Source: Marinobacter profundi (GTDB taxonomy: Bacteria; Pseudomonadota; Gammaproteobacteria; Pseudomonadales; Oleiphilaceae). From it: a stretch of 64,000 nucleotides of DNA. Under the pieces are notes generated by a model, which ran no database searches, was not told where the DNA came from, and saw nothing but the letters and a program-made list of their open reading frames with translations. Of the stretch, positions 19,263 through 27,904 are shown piece by piece. Numbering within the stretch: the first letter of the stretch is position 1; each line of letters starts with the position of its first letter. The stretch lies in assembly GCF_002744715.1 (NCBI RefSeq), contig NZ_KZ319372.1, positions 209,593 to 273,592 of the forward strand. Reading direction: 5' to 3'. Both the position numbers and the translations under genes were made by a program.

Positions 19263-19275
19263 GAATATGACTCCA

Positions 19276-19286
19276 GTTATTTTTGT
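19276..19286 (-). promoter_or_regulatory. Candidate Hfq/Crc site before the barrel gene
   Basis: On the minus strand ACAAAAATAAC contains AAAAATAA, which fits the AANAANAA pattern bound by Hfq with Crc in Pseudomonas. It sits immediately 5' of the GGAG Shine-Dalgarno of the barrel gene. One short A-rich patch can occur by chance. Confidence 0.35.
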
Positions 19287-19650
19287 CTTTCCATCTGCCG
19301 GTGCCCGCGACAAAGCCCGAGGCACCAGGAATTCAGAACGTGTACTTTTGTTCTATTTCGGAGTGTAACCACCTTGTCTTTTTAGGACGTTGGCCACCAT
19401 GACACCGGCTGACGTCTGAATAACCACCCCGGCTCATTACGGAGGGGCCCGGGGCGAACGGAGCCGCGGGATTCTTCCGGAAGCACGCCGGGTCCAGTAG
19501 ATGGGGCGACCTCCCTATTGTTGACCGCGTTGCTCGGATATTTCCCGCCGAGATTTGTTGGAGATTTGTCAGTAAAACCGGGAGTTTGGTGAACCTGAAC
19601 ACGTCGTGGTGCGGGCGGTGGGCTATTGGGGGGGGCTTGCGGAAGGGAAA

Positions 19651-19678
19651 AAACAAAGGGGCGCCATTATGGCGCCCC
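19651..19678 (-). terminator. Rho-independent terminator for the PEP-CTERM gene
   Basis: A 9-bp stem GGGGCGCCA/TGGCGCCCC (19658-19666 and 19670-19678) with loop TTA. On the minus strand it is followed by TTTGTTTTTT. Confidence 0.85.
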
Positions 19679-19730
19679 GAATCAGCCGGTCAGCTTTCTG
19701 TAAAGAAAACTGACGGCCTTTTAGTAACGA

Positions 19731-20249
19731 TCAGGATGCTTGTTTTTTGCGACGCTGGAGACCGAGTCCGATCAGGCCAAGGCCCAGCAGGGCCAGGGTT
19801 CCCGGCTCGGGTACGGTCACTGTGCCGCCGTTAAACTCGGTTACGTGACTGAGCTGGAGCTCTTCCAGCTTGTGGGTACCGAAGTAGTCCAGCAGGCTGA
19901 ACACTGCCCAGTCCAGGCTGGGATTGTTCAGGAACAGGATCGTGGTCTGGGCGTCTTTGACCAGGTACCAGCCCGGGCTGGTCAACAGCTCGATGGCAAT
20001 GACGTTCGGATCCTCATCGGTAACCTGGAAAACTGCCGGGTCTGACTTGGATGTCAGCGTGACGTCGAAGCCCAGAACCCCCGAAACCCAATCGGTTTCG
20101 GCCTGTTCACCACTGAGTACGCCGGTTTGGTCGACATAATCATCGAGCCCACCAACGTCGGTACTGCCGACAGAATATGCGAAGGCTGTACCGCTGATGC
20201 CCAGTGCAGCCGCCGCTCCCATACTTAAAAGCAGATTTTTCATTTTCAT
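19731..20249 (-). CDS. PEP-CTERM sorting domain protein
   Basis: A 172-residue exported protein with a signal peptide (ending near GISGTAFA) and a C-terminal PEP-CTERM tripartite tag: VPEPGTLALLGL, a hydrophobic helix, then QRRKKQAS. Such tags are recognised by the EpsH/XrtA exosortase, which anchors or processes the protein in exopolysaccharide-producing cells. The ATG at 20249 has an AAGGAG Shine-Dalgarno 8 nt upstream; a GTG at 20258 overlaps that site and is less likely. No exosortase or EPS gene lies nearby. The central domain is not recognised. Confidence 0.85.
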   Translation of the reverse strand: MKMKNLLLSMGAAAALGISGTAFAYSVGSTDVGGLDDYVDQTGVLSGEQAETDWVSGVLGFDVTLTSKSDPAVFQVTDEDPNVIAIELLTSPGWYLVKDAQTTILFLNNPSLDWAVFSLLDYFGTHKLEELQLSHVTEFNGGTVTVPEPGTLALLGLGLIGLGLQRRKKQAS

Positions 20250-20591
20250 AAGCGACACTCCTTTACCCCTTCAGCGGCACCGTGCCACTGCAATCTCTCG
20301 AGTACTTCCCGTTATCGAGACGCTCTGAGACTTCCAAAGTGGGTGAAGCAAGGCGGATGCCACATTTGTAATGGTCTGAAATAGCGAGGGAAATTCCGCC
20401 GACGGATGCCGTGGATGGCGAGGGGTGTAAGAAATTCCGACGGCCCGAGAGGGTGGTGGAGGGGAAGGAGTGGTGGGCCCGGCTGGGCGGAACAGGAAAT
20501 TGCGGAAGCGAAGCTTGCGCCCTGTGGAGCGACAAAAATCCGTGATTTTTGGCTGGAATAGTGCGCTGTGGTTCAGCACGACTGAAAGGAG
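20250..20591. other. Gene-free gap of 342 bp with tRNA 3' fragment
   Basis: Upstream of the PEP-CTERM gene and downstream of the tRNA. It contains a 22-nt near copy of the tRNA 3' end (20465-20486) and a small AT-rich hairpin, CAAAAATC/GATTTTTG, near 20535-20553. No supported gene. Confidence 0.5.
20465..20486. repeat. Partial duplicate of the tRNA 3' end
   Basis: The 22 nt at 20465-20486 match 20586-20607 (six flanking bases plus the last 16 nt of the tRNA gene) with one mismatch, in direct orientation and offset by 121 bp. Confidence 0.6.
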
Positions 20592-20668
<77 letters not shown>

Positions 20669-20693
20669 GGAAGACGCGTTTCTGTATGAAGAA

Positions 20694-20731
20694 AGCGGGC
20701 GCCATTATACCCATGAGGGTAGGCGCCCGCT
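20694..20731 (-). terminator. rpoD terminator
   Basis: A 10-bp outer stem AGCGGGCGCC/GGCGCCCGCT (20694-20703 and 20722-20731) plus an inner TACCC/GGGTA stem. On the minus strand it is followed by TTTCTTC, between rpoD and the tRNA. Confidence 0.75.
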
Positions 20732-20746
20732 ACTGATGCTGCAGAG

Positions 20747-22597
20747 TTATGAGCCCTGGTCGTCGATAAAGCCGCGCAGGTGATCGGAGCGGGACGGGTG
20801 GCGCAGTTTGCGCAATGCCTTGGCTTCGATCTGCCGGATTCGTTCGCGGGTCACGTCGAACTGCTTGCCCACTTCTTCCAGGGTGTGGTCGGTGTTCATC
20901 TCGATGCCGAAGCGCATCCGCAATACCTTGGACTCGCGGGCGGTAAGGCCGGCCAGCACGGAGCGCGTGGCTTCGCGCAGGCCCTCGGCAGTGGCAGAGT
21001 CCACCGGAGACAGCGCCTGGATGTCCTCAATGAAATCGCCCAGATGGCTGTCTTCGTCGTCGCCGATCGGGGTTTCCATGGAGATCGGCTCTTTGGCGAT
21101 CTTCAGCACCTTGCGGATCTTGTCCTCGGGCATTTCCATGCGCTCACCAAGCTCTTCCGGCGTCGGCTCACGGCCCATTTCCTGCAACATCTGGCGGGAG
21201 ATGCGGTTGAGCTTGTTGATGGTTTCAATCATATGCACCGGAATACGGATGGTGCGGGCCTGGTCCGCAATGGAGCGGGTAATGGCCTGACGAATCCACC
21301 AGGTGGCATAGGTGGAGAACTTGTAGCCGCGACGGTATTCGAACTTGTCCACCGCCTTCATCAGGCCGATGTTGCCTTCCTGGATCAGGTCGAGGAACTG
21401 CAGGCCGCGGTTGGTGTATTTCTTGGCGATGGAAATAACCAGGCGCAGGTTGGCCTCGACCATTTCCTTCTTCGCACGGCGGGCCTTGGCTTCGCCAATA
21501 GACACGCGGCGATTGATTTCCTTGATGTCAGCCACATCCAGGTCGACTTCGGCCTGAATGTTGTGGATGCGCTTCTGCAGGCGCACGATTTCATCCGCGC
21601 GCTCGACGATCGCTGCGGCATATGGCTTCTTGCTGCTGGCGAAACTGGTGGCCCATTCCAGGTCGGTTTCGTTGCCCGGGAACCACTTGATAAAGTCCTT
21701 GCGCGGCATCTTGCAGTCTTTGATGCAGATCTGCATGATCGCCCGTTCGTTCTCCCGCACCATGTCGTTGGTGGAGCGAACCACGTTTACCAGCTCGTCG
21801 AACGCCTTGTTGGCCAGCTTGAAGGGCGCGAAGACCAGGCCAAGTTCGTTCAGTGCTTCCTGGGTACGCTTGTCTGAGCGACCATGAGCGGCCAGCGCCT
21901 TGTCAGCGGCATCAAGCTTTTCTTTCAGCAGCTCGAAACGCAGCCGGGTCTCTTCCGGATCCGGACCGTTATCATTGTCGTCTTCGGTGGTGGTGCTGTC
22001 GTCGTCATCGTCATCACTGTCGGCGGCAGTGTCATCACTGGTGTCTTCCGTGGTGTCCTCACCCATAAACGGTTCGGCGTCATCGGGGTCGAGGAAGCCG
22101 GTCACGATGTCGCTGATGCGGCCTTCGTTTTCGAGAATACGCTCGTAGGCCTGGATTACGGTGCCCGCGGTACCCGGGAAGTGGGCGACGGCGGCCATGA
22201 CATCCCGGATGCCTTCTTCGATGCGCTTGGCGATGACAATTTCGCCTTCGCGGGTCAGCAGTTCAACCGTACCCATCTCGCGCATGTACATGCGAACCGG
22301 ATCGGTCGTGCGGCCAGCATCGGATTCCACGGCGGCAAGGGCGGCGGCAGCTTCGGCGGCGGCGGCTTCGTCAGCGGTGGAATCGCCTTCGGTCATGAGC
22401 AGGGTGTCGGCGTCGGGCGTTTCCTCGCACACCTGAATGCCCATGTCGTTAATCATGCGAATGATATCTTCGACCTGGTCCGGGTCGGCAATGTCTTCCG
22501 GGAGGTGGTCGTTAACCTCGGCGTAAGTCAGGTAACCTTGTTCCTTGCCTCGTGCAATGAGGTCTTTCAAACGTGATTTTTGCGAATTGCCTGACAT
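20747..22597 (-). CDS. rpoD: RNA polymerase sigma factor RpoD (sigma-70)
   Basis: The primary sigma factor, 616 residues. Region 1.1 spans the N-terminus, and region 1.2 includes [12 protein letters not shown] very acidic insert follows ([20 protein letters not shown], residues about 185-205). Regions 2-3 contain [20 protein letters not shown] and [12 protein letters not shown], and region 4.2 contains [20 protein letters not shown]. The ATG at 22597 is preferred over the GTG at 22603 because AGGG lies at good spacing. It is the last gene of rpsU-dnaG-rpoD. Confidence 0.97.
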   Translation of the reverse strand: MSGNSQKSRLKDLIARGKEQGYLTYAEVNDHLPEDIADPDQVEDIIRMINDMGIQVCEETPDADTLLMTEGDSTADEAAAAEAAAALAAVESDAGRTTDPVRMYMREMGTVELLTREGEIVIAKRIEEGIRDVMAAVAHFPGTAGTVIQAYERILENEGRISDIVTGFLDPDDAEPFMGEDTTEDTSDDTAADSDDDDDDSTTTEDDNDNGPDPEETRLRFELLKEKLDAADKALAAHGRSDKRTQEALNELGLVFAPFKLANKAFDELVNVVRSTNDMVRENERAIMQICIKDCKMPRKDFIKWFPGNETDLEWATSFASSKKPYAAAIVERADEIVRLQKRIHNIQAEVDLDVADIKEINRRVSIGEAKARRAKKEMVEANLRLVISIAKKYTNRGLQFLDLIQEGNIGLMKAVDKFEYRRGYKFSTYATWWIRQAITRSIADQARTIRIPVHMIETINKLNRISRQMLQEMGREPTPEELGERMEMPEDKIRKVLKIAKEPISMETPIGDDEDSHLGDFIEDIQALSPVDSATAEGLREATRSVLAGLTARESKVLRMRFGIEMNTDHTLEEVGKQFDVTRERIRQIEAKALRKLRHPSRSDHLRGFIDDQGS

Positions 22598-22643
22598 AGA
22601 CACCCTGTGAACTCGCTTATAAAAGGAAAAAAGTTAAACAGCC

Positions 22644-22649
22644 ATTATA
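22644..22649 (-). promoter_or_regulatory. Candidate internal -10 element for rpoD
   Basis: A perfect TATAAT on the minus strand about 47 bp before the rpoD start, in the dnaG-rpoD gap. No clear -35 is visible. The same gap holds a small hairpin, CAAGGGA/TCCCTTG (22716-22735). Confidence 0.35.
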
Positions 22650-22784
22650 GCTGTCGCCCGGTTGCTCTGCCACCGATTGGTTAGATGGTGATCAACCCTT
22701 CAAGTTTCAAGTGGGCAAGGGAATTTTCTCCCTTGTCGCTGGTTTTCGTTGTCCGTCCGGGCCCCGGAATCCGACCCGCCAAAT

Positions 22785-24554
22785 TCACTCTTCGCTCTGC
22801 CGGCTCAGGGCGCGCAACTCGTTGCGCTCCGCTTCGGTGAGGTCCGCCAGGCTGCGCTTTTCCGTGAGCAGGGCGCCTAGCCGCTGCTTGCGGCTGGCTT
22901 CCTGGTCGGGCGTCAGCAGTTCACGGGCGCCGGCGAGGGTTTTCTCCCGGGCCGGCACGTGTTCGATGCCATCAAACAGGCGGTAGAACCGCGTCCTCGC
23001 AGCATCGTCCGTTGCCAGGGTGTGCAGCAGCTGGCGTTGCCCCGCAATCTGCTGGCCGAGGATCCACTCGGCGAAGCTGCGGGCCTGGTGGAGCTGGCGG
23101 TCGCTGCGGCACAGTTCGGCCACTTCCGCGGCCAGGTCCGGTGCTTCCAGTAGCGCCAGGCACAGCATGCTGTCCTTGCTCAGCCGGACGTCGATCCGCT
23201 CTTCGCGGATCCGCTCCCTGCGGTCGCCAAACCTGCCTCGGTCGCCCCGGCCAAAATTGCCGGCACCCCTGTTATCGCGTGTGTTATCACGGGGCTGCCA
23301 CTCCCGGCGTCCGCCACAGAGCCGCAACATTTCGTGCCACATGGCATCCCGCAGGGTGCTCTTGGGCATCTTGTTGAGCAGCGGCTCGGCGCGGGCGCGC
23401 AATTCACCGCGGTGTTCCGGCAAGGACAGGTCAAGCCCTTCGCTTTGCCTGTTGAACAGGTAGCGGGACAGGGGCGTGGCGCCGTCAATCCGCTGGCGGA
23501 ACGCCTCGGGGCCTTCCTTGCGCACCAGCGTGTCGGGATCCTCGCCGTCCGGAAGCATCAGGAACTGCAAGTGAAGCCCGTCAGTGAGTAGCTCGAGTGC
23601 ATTTTCCATGGCCCGGTCTGCGGCGCGGTAACCGGCAGCATCACCGTCAAAACAGAACACCAGGTGGCGCACCTGCTTGAGCAATGCGCTGAGGTTATCC
23701 TGGTTGGTTGCCGTGCCGAGTGTCGCGACGGCAAAATCAATGCCGTACTGCGCCAGGGCAATCACGTCCATGTAGCCTTCGACCACCAGCAGGCGGTCCA
23801 GTTGCCGCAGTGCCTGCTTCGCCTCATACAGGCCGTAGATCTCGCGGCTCTTGTGGAAGACATCCGATTCCGGGGAATTGATGTACTTCGCCTTGTCGTC
23901 GCCCAGGGTGCGCCCGCCAAAGGCAACGGTCCGTCCCCGGGTATTGCGGATCGGGAACATTACCCGGTTGCGGAACAGATCCCGCGGCCGGCCATAGCGA
24001 TCCGAGACCGTGCCGGTTTCCAGCAGGGGGCCGCGCAGGTCTGCCGGCGCACTGTCAAACAGCGCAGTGCCTGTGCCGGGGGCGTATCCCAGCTGGTAGC
24101 GTTCGATGATGCCCTGGTCCAGCCCGCGCTGGTTCAGGTAATCCCGGGCGATGGCTCCCTGGCTGCCCAGCAGTGCCTGACGATAGAACTGGCTGGCGTA
24201 GTCCAGCGCATCGGTCAGGGTTCTGGCCTGCTGGATCTCCTGGCGTGCCGTCTTGTCATAGGGCACTTCGAGCCCGGCCCGCTTGGCCAGTTCCTCCACC
24301 GCGTCGGTAAATCCGAGGCCGTCGAACTCCCGGACAAAACTGATGGCATCACCATGGGCTCCGCAGCCGAAGCAGTGGTAAAAGCCCTTGTCGGGACGAA
24401 CATTGAAGGACGGGGTCTTTTCATCGTGGAAAGGGCAGCAGGCCTTGTAGTTGCCACCAGCTTTCTTGAGCGTGATACGTGATCCAATCAGCTCTGCCAG
24501 ATCAATGCGATCAAGCAGGTCTTCTACAAAACGTTGCGGGATCAGTCCGCTCAT
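22785..24554 (-). CDS. dnaG: DNA primase
   Basis: Synthesises RNA primers at the replication fork. The 589-residue protein begins MSGLIPQRFVEDLLDRIDL and has the CHC2 zinc finger (CCPFHDEKTPSF...YHCFGCGAHG, residues about 38-66). The TOPRIM domain carries LLVVEGYMDVIAL and the acidic FCFDGDAAG motif. A C-terminal helicase-binding region follows. The start at 24554 is preceded by GGAG; the 32-residue upstream extension runs into the terminator hairpin and is rejected. It is the middle gene of the macromolecular synthesis operon. Confidence 0.96.
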   Translation of the reverse strand: MSGLIPQRFVEDLLDRIDLAELIGSRITLKKAGGNYKACCPFHDEKTPSFNVRPDKGFYHCFGCGAHGDAISFVREFDGLGFTDAVEELAKRAGLEVPYDKTARQEIQQARTLTDALDYASQFYRQALLGSQGAIARDYLNQRGLDQGIIERYQLGYAPGTGTALFDSAPADLRGPLLETGTVSDRYGRPRDLFRNRVMFPIRNTRGRTVAFGGRTLGDDKAKYINSPESDVFHKSREIYGLYEAKQALRQLDRLLVVEGYMDVIALAQYGIDFAVATLGTATNQDNLSALLKQVRHLVFCFDGDAAGYRAADRAMENALELLTDGLHLQFLMLPDGEDPDTLVRKEGPEAFRQRIDGATPLSRYLFNRQSEGLDLSLPEHRGELRARAEPLLNKMPKSTLRDAMWHEMLRLCGGRREWQPRDNTRDNRGAGNFGRGDRGRFGDRRERIREERIDVRLSKDSMLCLALLEAPDLAAEVAELCRSDRQLHQARSFAEWILGQQIAGQRQLLHTLATDDAARTRFYRLFDGIEHVPAREKTLAGARELLTPDQEASRKQRLGALLTEKRSLADLTEAERNELRALSRQSEE

Positions 24555-24615
24555 GATGTCTCCGGTACCGCCAAATAGTGCCTCAGAGATCGTGGCTGCG
24601 TGTCGGACGCAATAG

Positions 24616-24656
24616 CCAAAAATGCCGCCGAAGCCAGGCCCCGGCGGCATTTTTGG
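24616..24656. terminator. Terminator between rpsU and dnaG
   Basis: A 15-bp perfect inverted repeat with arms 24616-24630 and 24642-24656, flanked by A and T tracts so it could work both ways. It occupies the place of the classical partial terminator of the rpsU-dnaG-rpoD operon, which lets S21 outnumber primase. Confidence 0.88.
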
Positions 24657-24726
24657 TCGTAGTCACCCGGCGCAGGCCAGGCGATACGGCTTGGAGCTTT
24701 CAGTCAAGTGAGGTCTGGCTAAAAAC

Positions 24727-24942
24727 TTAGTACAGACGCTCGAACTTGCGCTGTTCCCGCTGAAGCTTCTTGAGATGACGCTTAACGGCAGCGGCTGCTT
24801 TGCGCTTACGTACGGAAGTCGGCTTCTCGTAGTGCTCACGACGACGGACTTCGGACAGGACGCCTGCTTTCTCGCAGGAGCGCTTGAAGCGACGCAGTGC
24901 TACGTCAAACGGTTCATTCTCTTTCACTTTAACAGCTGGCAT
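24727..24942 (-). CDS. rpsU: 30S ribosomal protein S21
   Basis: A 71-residue, very basic small-subunit protein involved in initiation. It begins [20 protein letters not shown] and ends in the Arg/Lys-rich tail typical of S21. It is the first gene of rpsU-dnaG-rpoD, with a strong promoter upstream and a terminator before dnaG. Confidence 0.97.
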   Translation of the reverse strand: MPAVKVKENEPFDVALRRFKRSCEKAGVLSEVRRREHYEKPTSVRKRKAAAAVKRHLKKLQREQRKFERLY

Positions 24943-25058
24943 TCGAAAATCACCTACCTGATAGATTCGGTTTCTGTGTTGTCCGATCGACCGAGTCGGA
25001 CCGGCTCATACCTGGTCAGATTGGCTAAAACTCGACCAGTGCGTATTTAAGGCCGGCA

Positions 25059-25088
25059 ATGATAGCGCCTGCCTGTAGCCGAGGTCAA
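25059..25088 (-). promoter_or_regulatory. Sigma-70 promoter of rpsU-dnaG-rpoD
   Basis: On the minus strand TTGACC (25088-25083), an 18-bp spacer and TATCAT (25064-25059), about 115 bp before the rpsU start. Confidence 0.6.
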
Positions 25089-25177
25089 TGTTTGTTCGAT
25101 GAATCTGCCGTTGGCTTTCGGGTTTCTGCTAAACTGCCGCCCAGTTTTTAAACCGATCCGAATCGTGGCCCGAATCT

Positions 25178-26233
25178 ATGCTGATCCTTGGTATTGAAAC
25201 TTCCTGTGATGAAACCGGCATCGCCCTCTATGACAGCGAGCGCGGCCTGCGGGCCCATGCCCTGTTCAGCCAGATCGATATGCACGCGGACTATGGCGGG
25301 GTAGTTCCTGAGCTGGCCTCGAGGGACCATGTCCGCAAGCTGTTGCCGCTGTGTGACCAGGTTCTGGCGGACGCGGGTTGCGGTCGCGCTGATATCGATG
25401 GCATTGCCTATACCGCAGGCCCCGGTCTGGTGGGTGCGCTGATGGTGGGCGGCTCGGTCGCCCATGCCCTTGGCTTCGCCCTGGGTGTGCCGGTGCTGGG
25501 TGTCCACCATATGGAGGGGCATCTGCTGGCCCCGATGCTGGAGCCCGAGCCGCCGGCCTTTCCGTTTGTGGCGCTGCTGGTCTCCGGTGGGCACACCCAG
25601 CTGGTGCGGGTGGACGGTATCGGTGAGTATGAAATGCTGGGCGAGTCGGTGGATGATGCCGCCGGCGAGGCGTTCGACAAGACTGCCAAAATGCTGGGGC
25701 TCGACTACCCCGGTGGGCCGCGGGTTGCCGCCCTTGCTGAACAGGGACGTGAAGGCCGTTACCGGTTTCCTCGCCCGATGACAGACCGGCCGGGTCTGGA
25801 TTTCAGTTTCAGTGGCCTGAAAACGTTCACCCTGAACACGGTGACTGCGGCGGAGGAGGCCGGTGAGCTGGATGATCAGGTTCGGGCCGACATCGCCCTT
25901 GCCTTCGAAACTGCAGTCGTCGACACCCTGGTTATCAAGTGCCGGCGCGCGCTCCAGCAAACCGGCTGCAAGCGCCTGGTCATTGCCGGGGGTGTCAGTG
26001 CCAACAAGCGCCTGCGACATGCCCTCGAAGCGATGACCGGTAAACTGGGCGCAGGGGTGTTCTATGCCCGTCCTGAGTTCTGTACCGATAACGGCGCGAT
26101 GATTGCCTATGCCGGCTGTCAGCGGTTGCTGGCGGGGCAACGGGACGGCGAACGGATTGTGGCAGTGCCCCGGTGGCCGATGAATACCCTGCCGCCGGTT
26201 GCGGAGCCCCGTACCAACGGCCTGGCAGACTGA
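25178..26233 (+). CDS. tsaD: tRNA N6-threonylcarbamoyladenosine transferase TsaD
   Basis: Transfers the threonylcarbamoyl group to A37 of ANN-decoding tRNAs with TsaB and TsaE. The 351-residue ASKHA-fold protein begins [14 protein letters not shown]. It has the metal-binding HHMEGH motif, the SGGHTQLV motif, and [10 protein letters not shown] near the C-terminus. It is divergent from rpsU, a very common arrangement, and converges on plsY. Confidence 0.97.
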   Translation: MLILGIETSCDETGIALYDSERGLRAHALFSQIDMHADYGGVVPELASRDHVRKLLPLCDQVLADAGCGRADIDGIAYTAGPGLVGALMVGGSVAHALGFALGVPVLGVHHMEGHLLAPMLEPEPPAFPFVALLVSGGHTQLVRVDGIGEYEMLGESVDDAAGEAFDKTAKMLGLDYPGGPRVAALAEQGREGRYRFPRPMTDRPGLDFSFSGLKTFTLNTVTAAEEAGELDDQVRADIALAFETAVVDTLVIKCRRALQQTGCKRLVIAGGVSANKRLRHALEAMTGKLGAGVFYARPEFCTDNGAMIAYAGCQRLLAGQRDGERIVAVPRWPMNTLPPVAEPRTNGLAD

Positions 26234-26257
26234 CCACGCGCCGTTGCCCGGGGCAGC

Positions 26258-26851
26258 TCAGAAGCGGGCCTCGCGCCCCTGGGCGAGGCGAATCAGGTTG
26301 TTGCGATGGCGCACCACGATCAGGATGGCAAGCAGGCCGAACAGCGGCAGCGTTTCGGGATCAAGCAGGGCGCTGAGCACCGGCCCGCTGACAATGGCGA
26401 CGATGGACGCCAGCGCGGAAATCCGCCAGCGCCACATCACCAGGGACCAGATGGCCGCCAGTAACAGGGTCGTCACCGGGGCCAGTGCCAGGCCGCCCCC
26501 GAGGGCCGTAGCCACGCCTTTGCCGCCCTGGAACCGGTAAAACAGCGGGACCATGTGGCCGGTGACGGCGCACAGCGCCACCATCGCCTGGCTCAGGATT
26601 GACAGCTGGGCATGATGGGCCAGCCAGACCGGTAACCAGCCTTTGGCGGCATCGAGGACCAGGGTGACCAGGGCTGGCAGCCAGCCGCCGGTGCGATACA
26701 CATTGGTGGCGCCTGGATTACCTGAACCCTGGGCCCTGGGGTCTGGCAGTTGCCATAGCTGGCATACCGGCAAGGCAAACAGGATCGAGCCCAGCAGGTA
26801 GGCCAGCGCGCACAGCATAACGGTCAGCAGCGGGGCGGGGATCAGATCCAT
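26258..26851 (-). CDS. plsY: Acyl-phosphate:glycerol-3-phosphate acyltransferase PlsY
   Basis: A membrane enzyme that acylates glycerol-3-phosphate at sn-1 using acyl-phosphate, the first step of phospholipid synthesis. The 197-residue protein has about five hydrophobic segments and the conserved loops GSGNPGATNVYR, DAAKGWLPV and FQGGKGVATALGG. It lies between tsaD (convergent) and folB (divergent), as in many gammaproteobacteria. Confidence 0.96.
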   Translation of the reverse strand: MDLIPAPLLTVMLCALAYLLGSILFALPVCQLWQLPDPRAQGSGNPGATNVYRTGGWLPALVTLVLDAAKGWLPVWLAHHAQLSILSQAMVALCAVTGHMVPLFYRFQGGKGVATALGGGLALAPVTTLLLAAIWSLVMWRWRISALASIVAIVSGPVLSALLDPETLPLFGLLAILIVVRHRNNLIRLAQGREARF

Positions 26852-26980
26852 GACAAAGACGTACGCCAGTAAATTGTGAGAAAATGCCGGACCGCAAAGC
26901 AGCGGCGGAAGGCTTCACACTAGCCGCTGGACGAAATGCAATCAATCATCAATGAGTCGCAACCCGGGAGACGAAAGCCG

Positions 26981-27337
26981 TTGACAGACAGTGTCCTGAT
27001 CGAAGGTTTGGCTGTGGAGGCAGTCATCGGTGTCTATGACTGGGAGCGAGAGGTGTGCCAGCGTCTGTTGGTCGACCTCGAAATGGCCTGGGATAACCGC
27101 AAGCCGGCAGGCTCCGACGATGTCGCCGACGCACTGGACTATGCCCGGGTCAGTGAACGGGTAACCCACTATCTGCAGGGGGCGTGTCCGCAGTTGCTGG
27201 AAACCGCAGCGGAAGGCATTGCGGCGTTGCTGCGGGATGAATTCAATGTCCGCTGGTTGCGGCTCACCCTGCGCAAGCCCGGTGCGGTTCCCCAGGCACA
27301 GGCGGTGGGTGTGCGTATCGAGCGGGGTGACCGGTGA
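26981..27337 (+). CDS. folB: Dihydroneopterin aldolase
   Basis: Cleaves 7,8-dihydroneopterin in folate synthesis and may also epimerise it. The 118-residue reading from the TTG at 26981 begins (M)TDSVLIEGLAVEAVIGVYDWER, matching the family N-terminus, with GGGAG upstream. The ATG at 26936 would add 15 unrelated residues. It overlaps the folK-like gene at its 3' end, implying translational coupling. Confidence 0.9.
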   Translation: MTDSVLIEGLAVEAVIGVYDWEREVCQRLLVDLEMAWDNRKPAGSDDVADALDYARVSERVTHYLQGACPQLLETAAEGIAALLRDEFNVRWLRLTLRKPGAVPQAQAVGVRIERGDR

Positions 27338-27867
27338 TGGTTGCGGGCAAGCGGGTGTACATCAGTATCGGCAGCAATGTGGACCGTGAGCACTATGTTC
27401 GCGCGGCACTGGATGCCCTGGCCGACTGGTTTGGCGAGCTGACCGTTTCGTCGGTGTACGAGAGTGAGGCTGTGGGCTTTGATGGCGAGCCGTTCCTCAA
27501 CCTGGTGGTCGGCGTCACAACCTCGCTGTCCGTGGCGGAACTCAGTCGTCGCTTCAAGCAGTTGGAGGCGGATAACGGCCGCCGTCGTGATGTTCCGAAG
27601 TTCAGTGCCCGGACGCTCGACCTGGATATCCTGACCTACGGGGACGCCACCGGACCGGTGGATGGTGTTGAGTTGCCGCGCGGGGAAATCCTGAAGAACG
27701 CCTTTGTGTTGCGCCCGCTGGCGGAGATTGCCCCCACCGAACGGCACCCGCTGTGCGGCCAAACCTACGCCGATCTCTGGCTCGCGTATGATCGTGACCA
27801 GAAGCTCTGGCCGGTGGATTTCGACTGGCGTGGCCAGCGGGTGTCCCGTGCACAAGGCGTCGTCTGA
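27334..27867 (+). CDS. FolK-like HPPK family protein, atypical copy
   Basis: A 177-residue protein of the 6-hydroxymethyl-dihydropterin pyrophosphokinase family, which adds pyrophosphate in folate synthesis. It has YISIGSNVDRE near the N-terminus, SEAVGFDGEPFLNLVV, and the metal-binding RTLDLDILTYGD. The usual PHP segment after it is replaced by ELPRGEILKNAFVL, so the conserved His is missing. A canonical folK lies at 31352. The start is the GTG at 27334 or the adjoining ATG at 27337; either overlaps the folB stop. Confidence 0.85.
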   Translation: MMVAGKRVYISIGSNVDREHYVRAALDALADWFGELTVSSVYESEAVGFDGEPFLNLVVGVTTSLSVAELSRRFKQLEADNGRRRDVPKFSARTLDLDILTYGDATGPVDGVELPRGEILKNAFVLRPLAEIAPTERHPLCGQTYADLWLAYDRDQKLWPVDFDWRGQRVSRAQGVV

Positions 27868-27904
27868 CGCCTCGTGCAATGCTCTTCGCAGTTGGTGCTG
27901 GCTG

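Larger units (their letters stand above)
19263..19730. other. Gene-free gap of 468 bp
   Basis: Lies between the barrel gene and the PEP-CTERM gene, both on the minus strand. It holds the PEP-CTERM terminator at 19651-19678 and the 5' region of the barrel gene with an A-rich patch at 19276-19286. No supported gene is seen. Confidence 0.5.
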
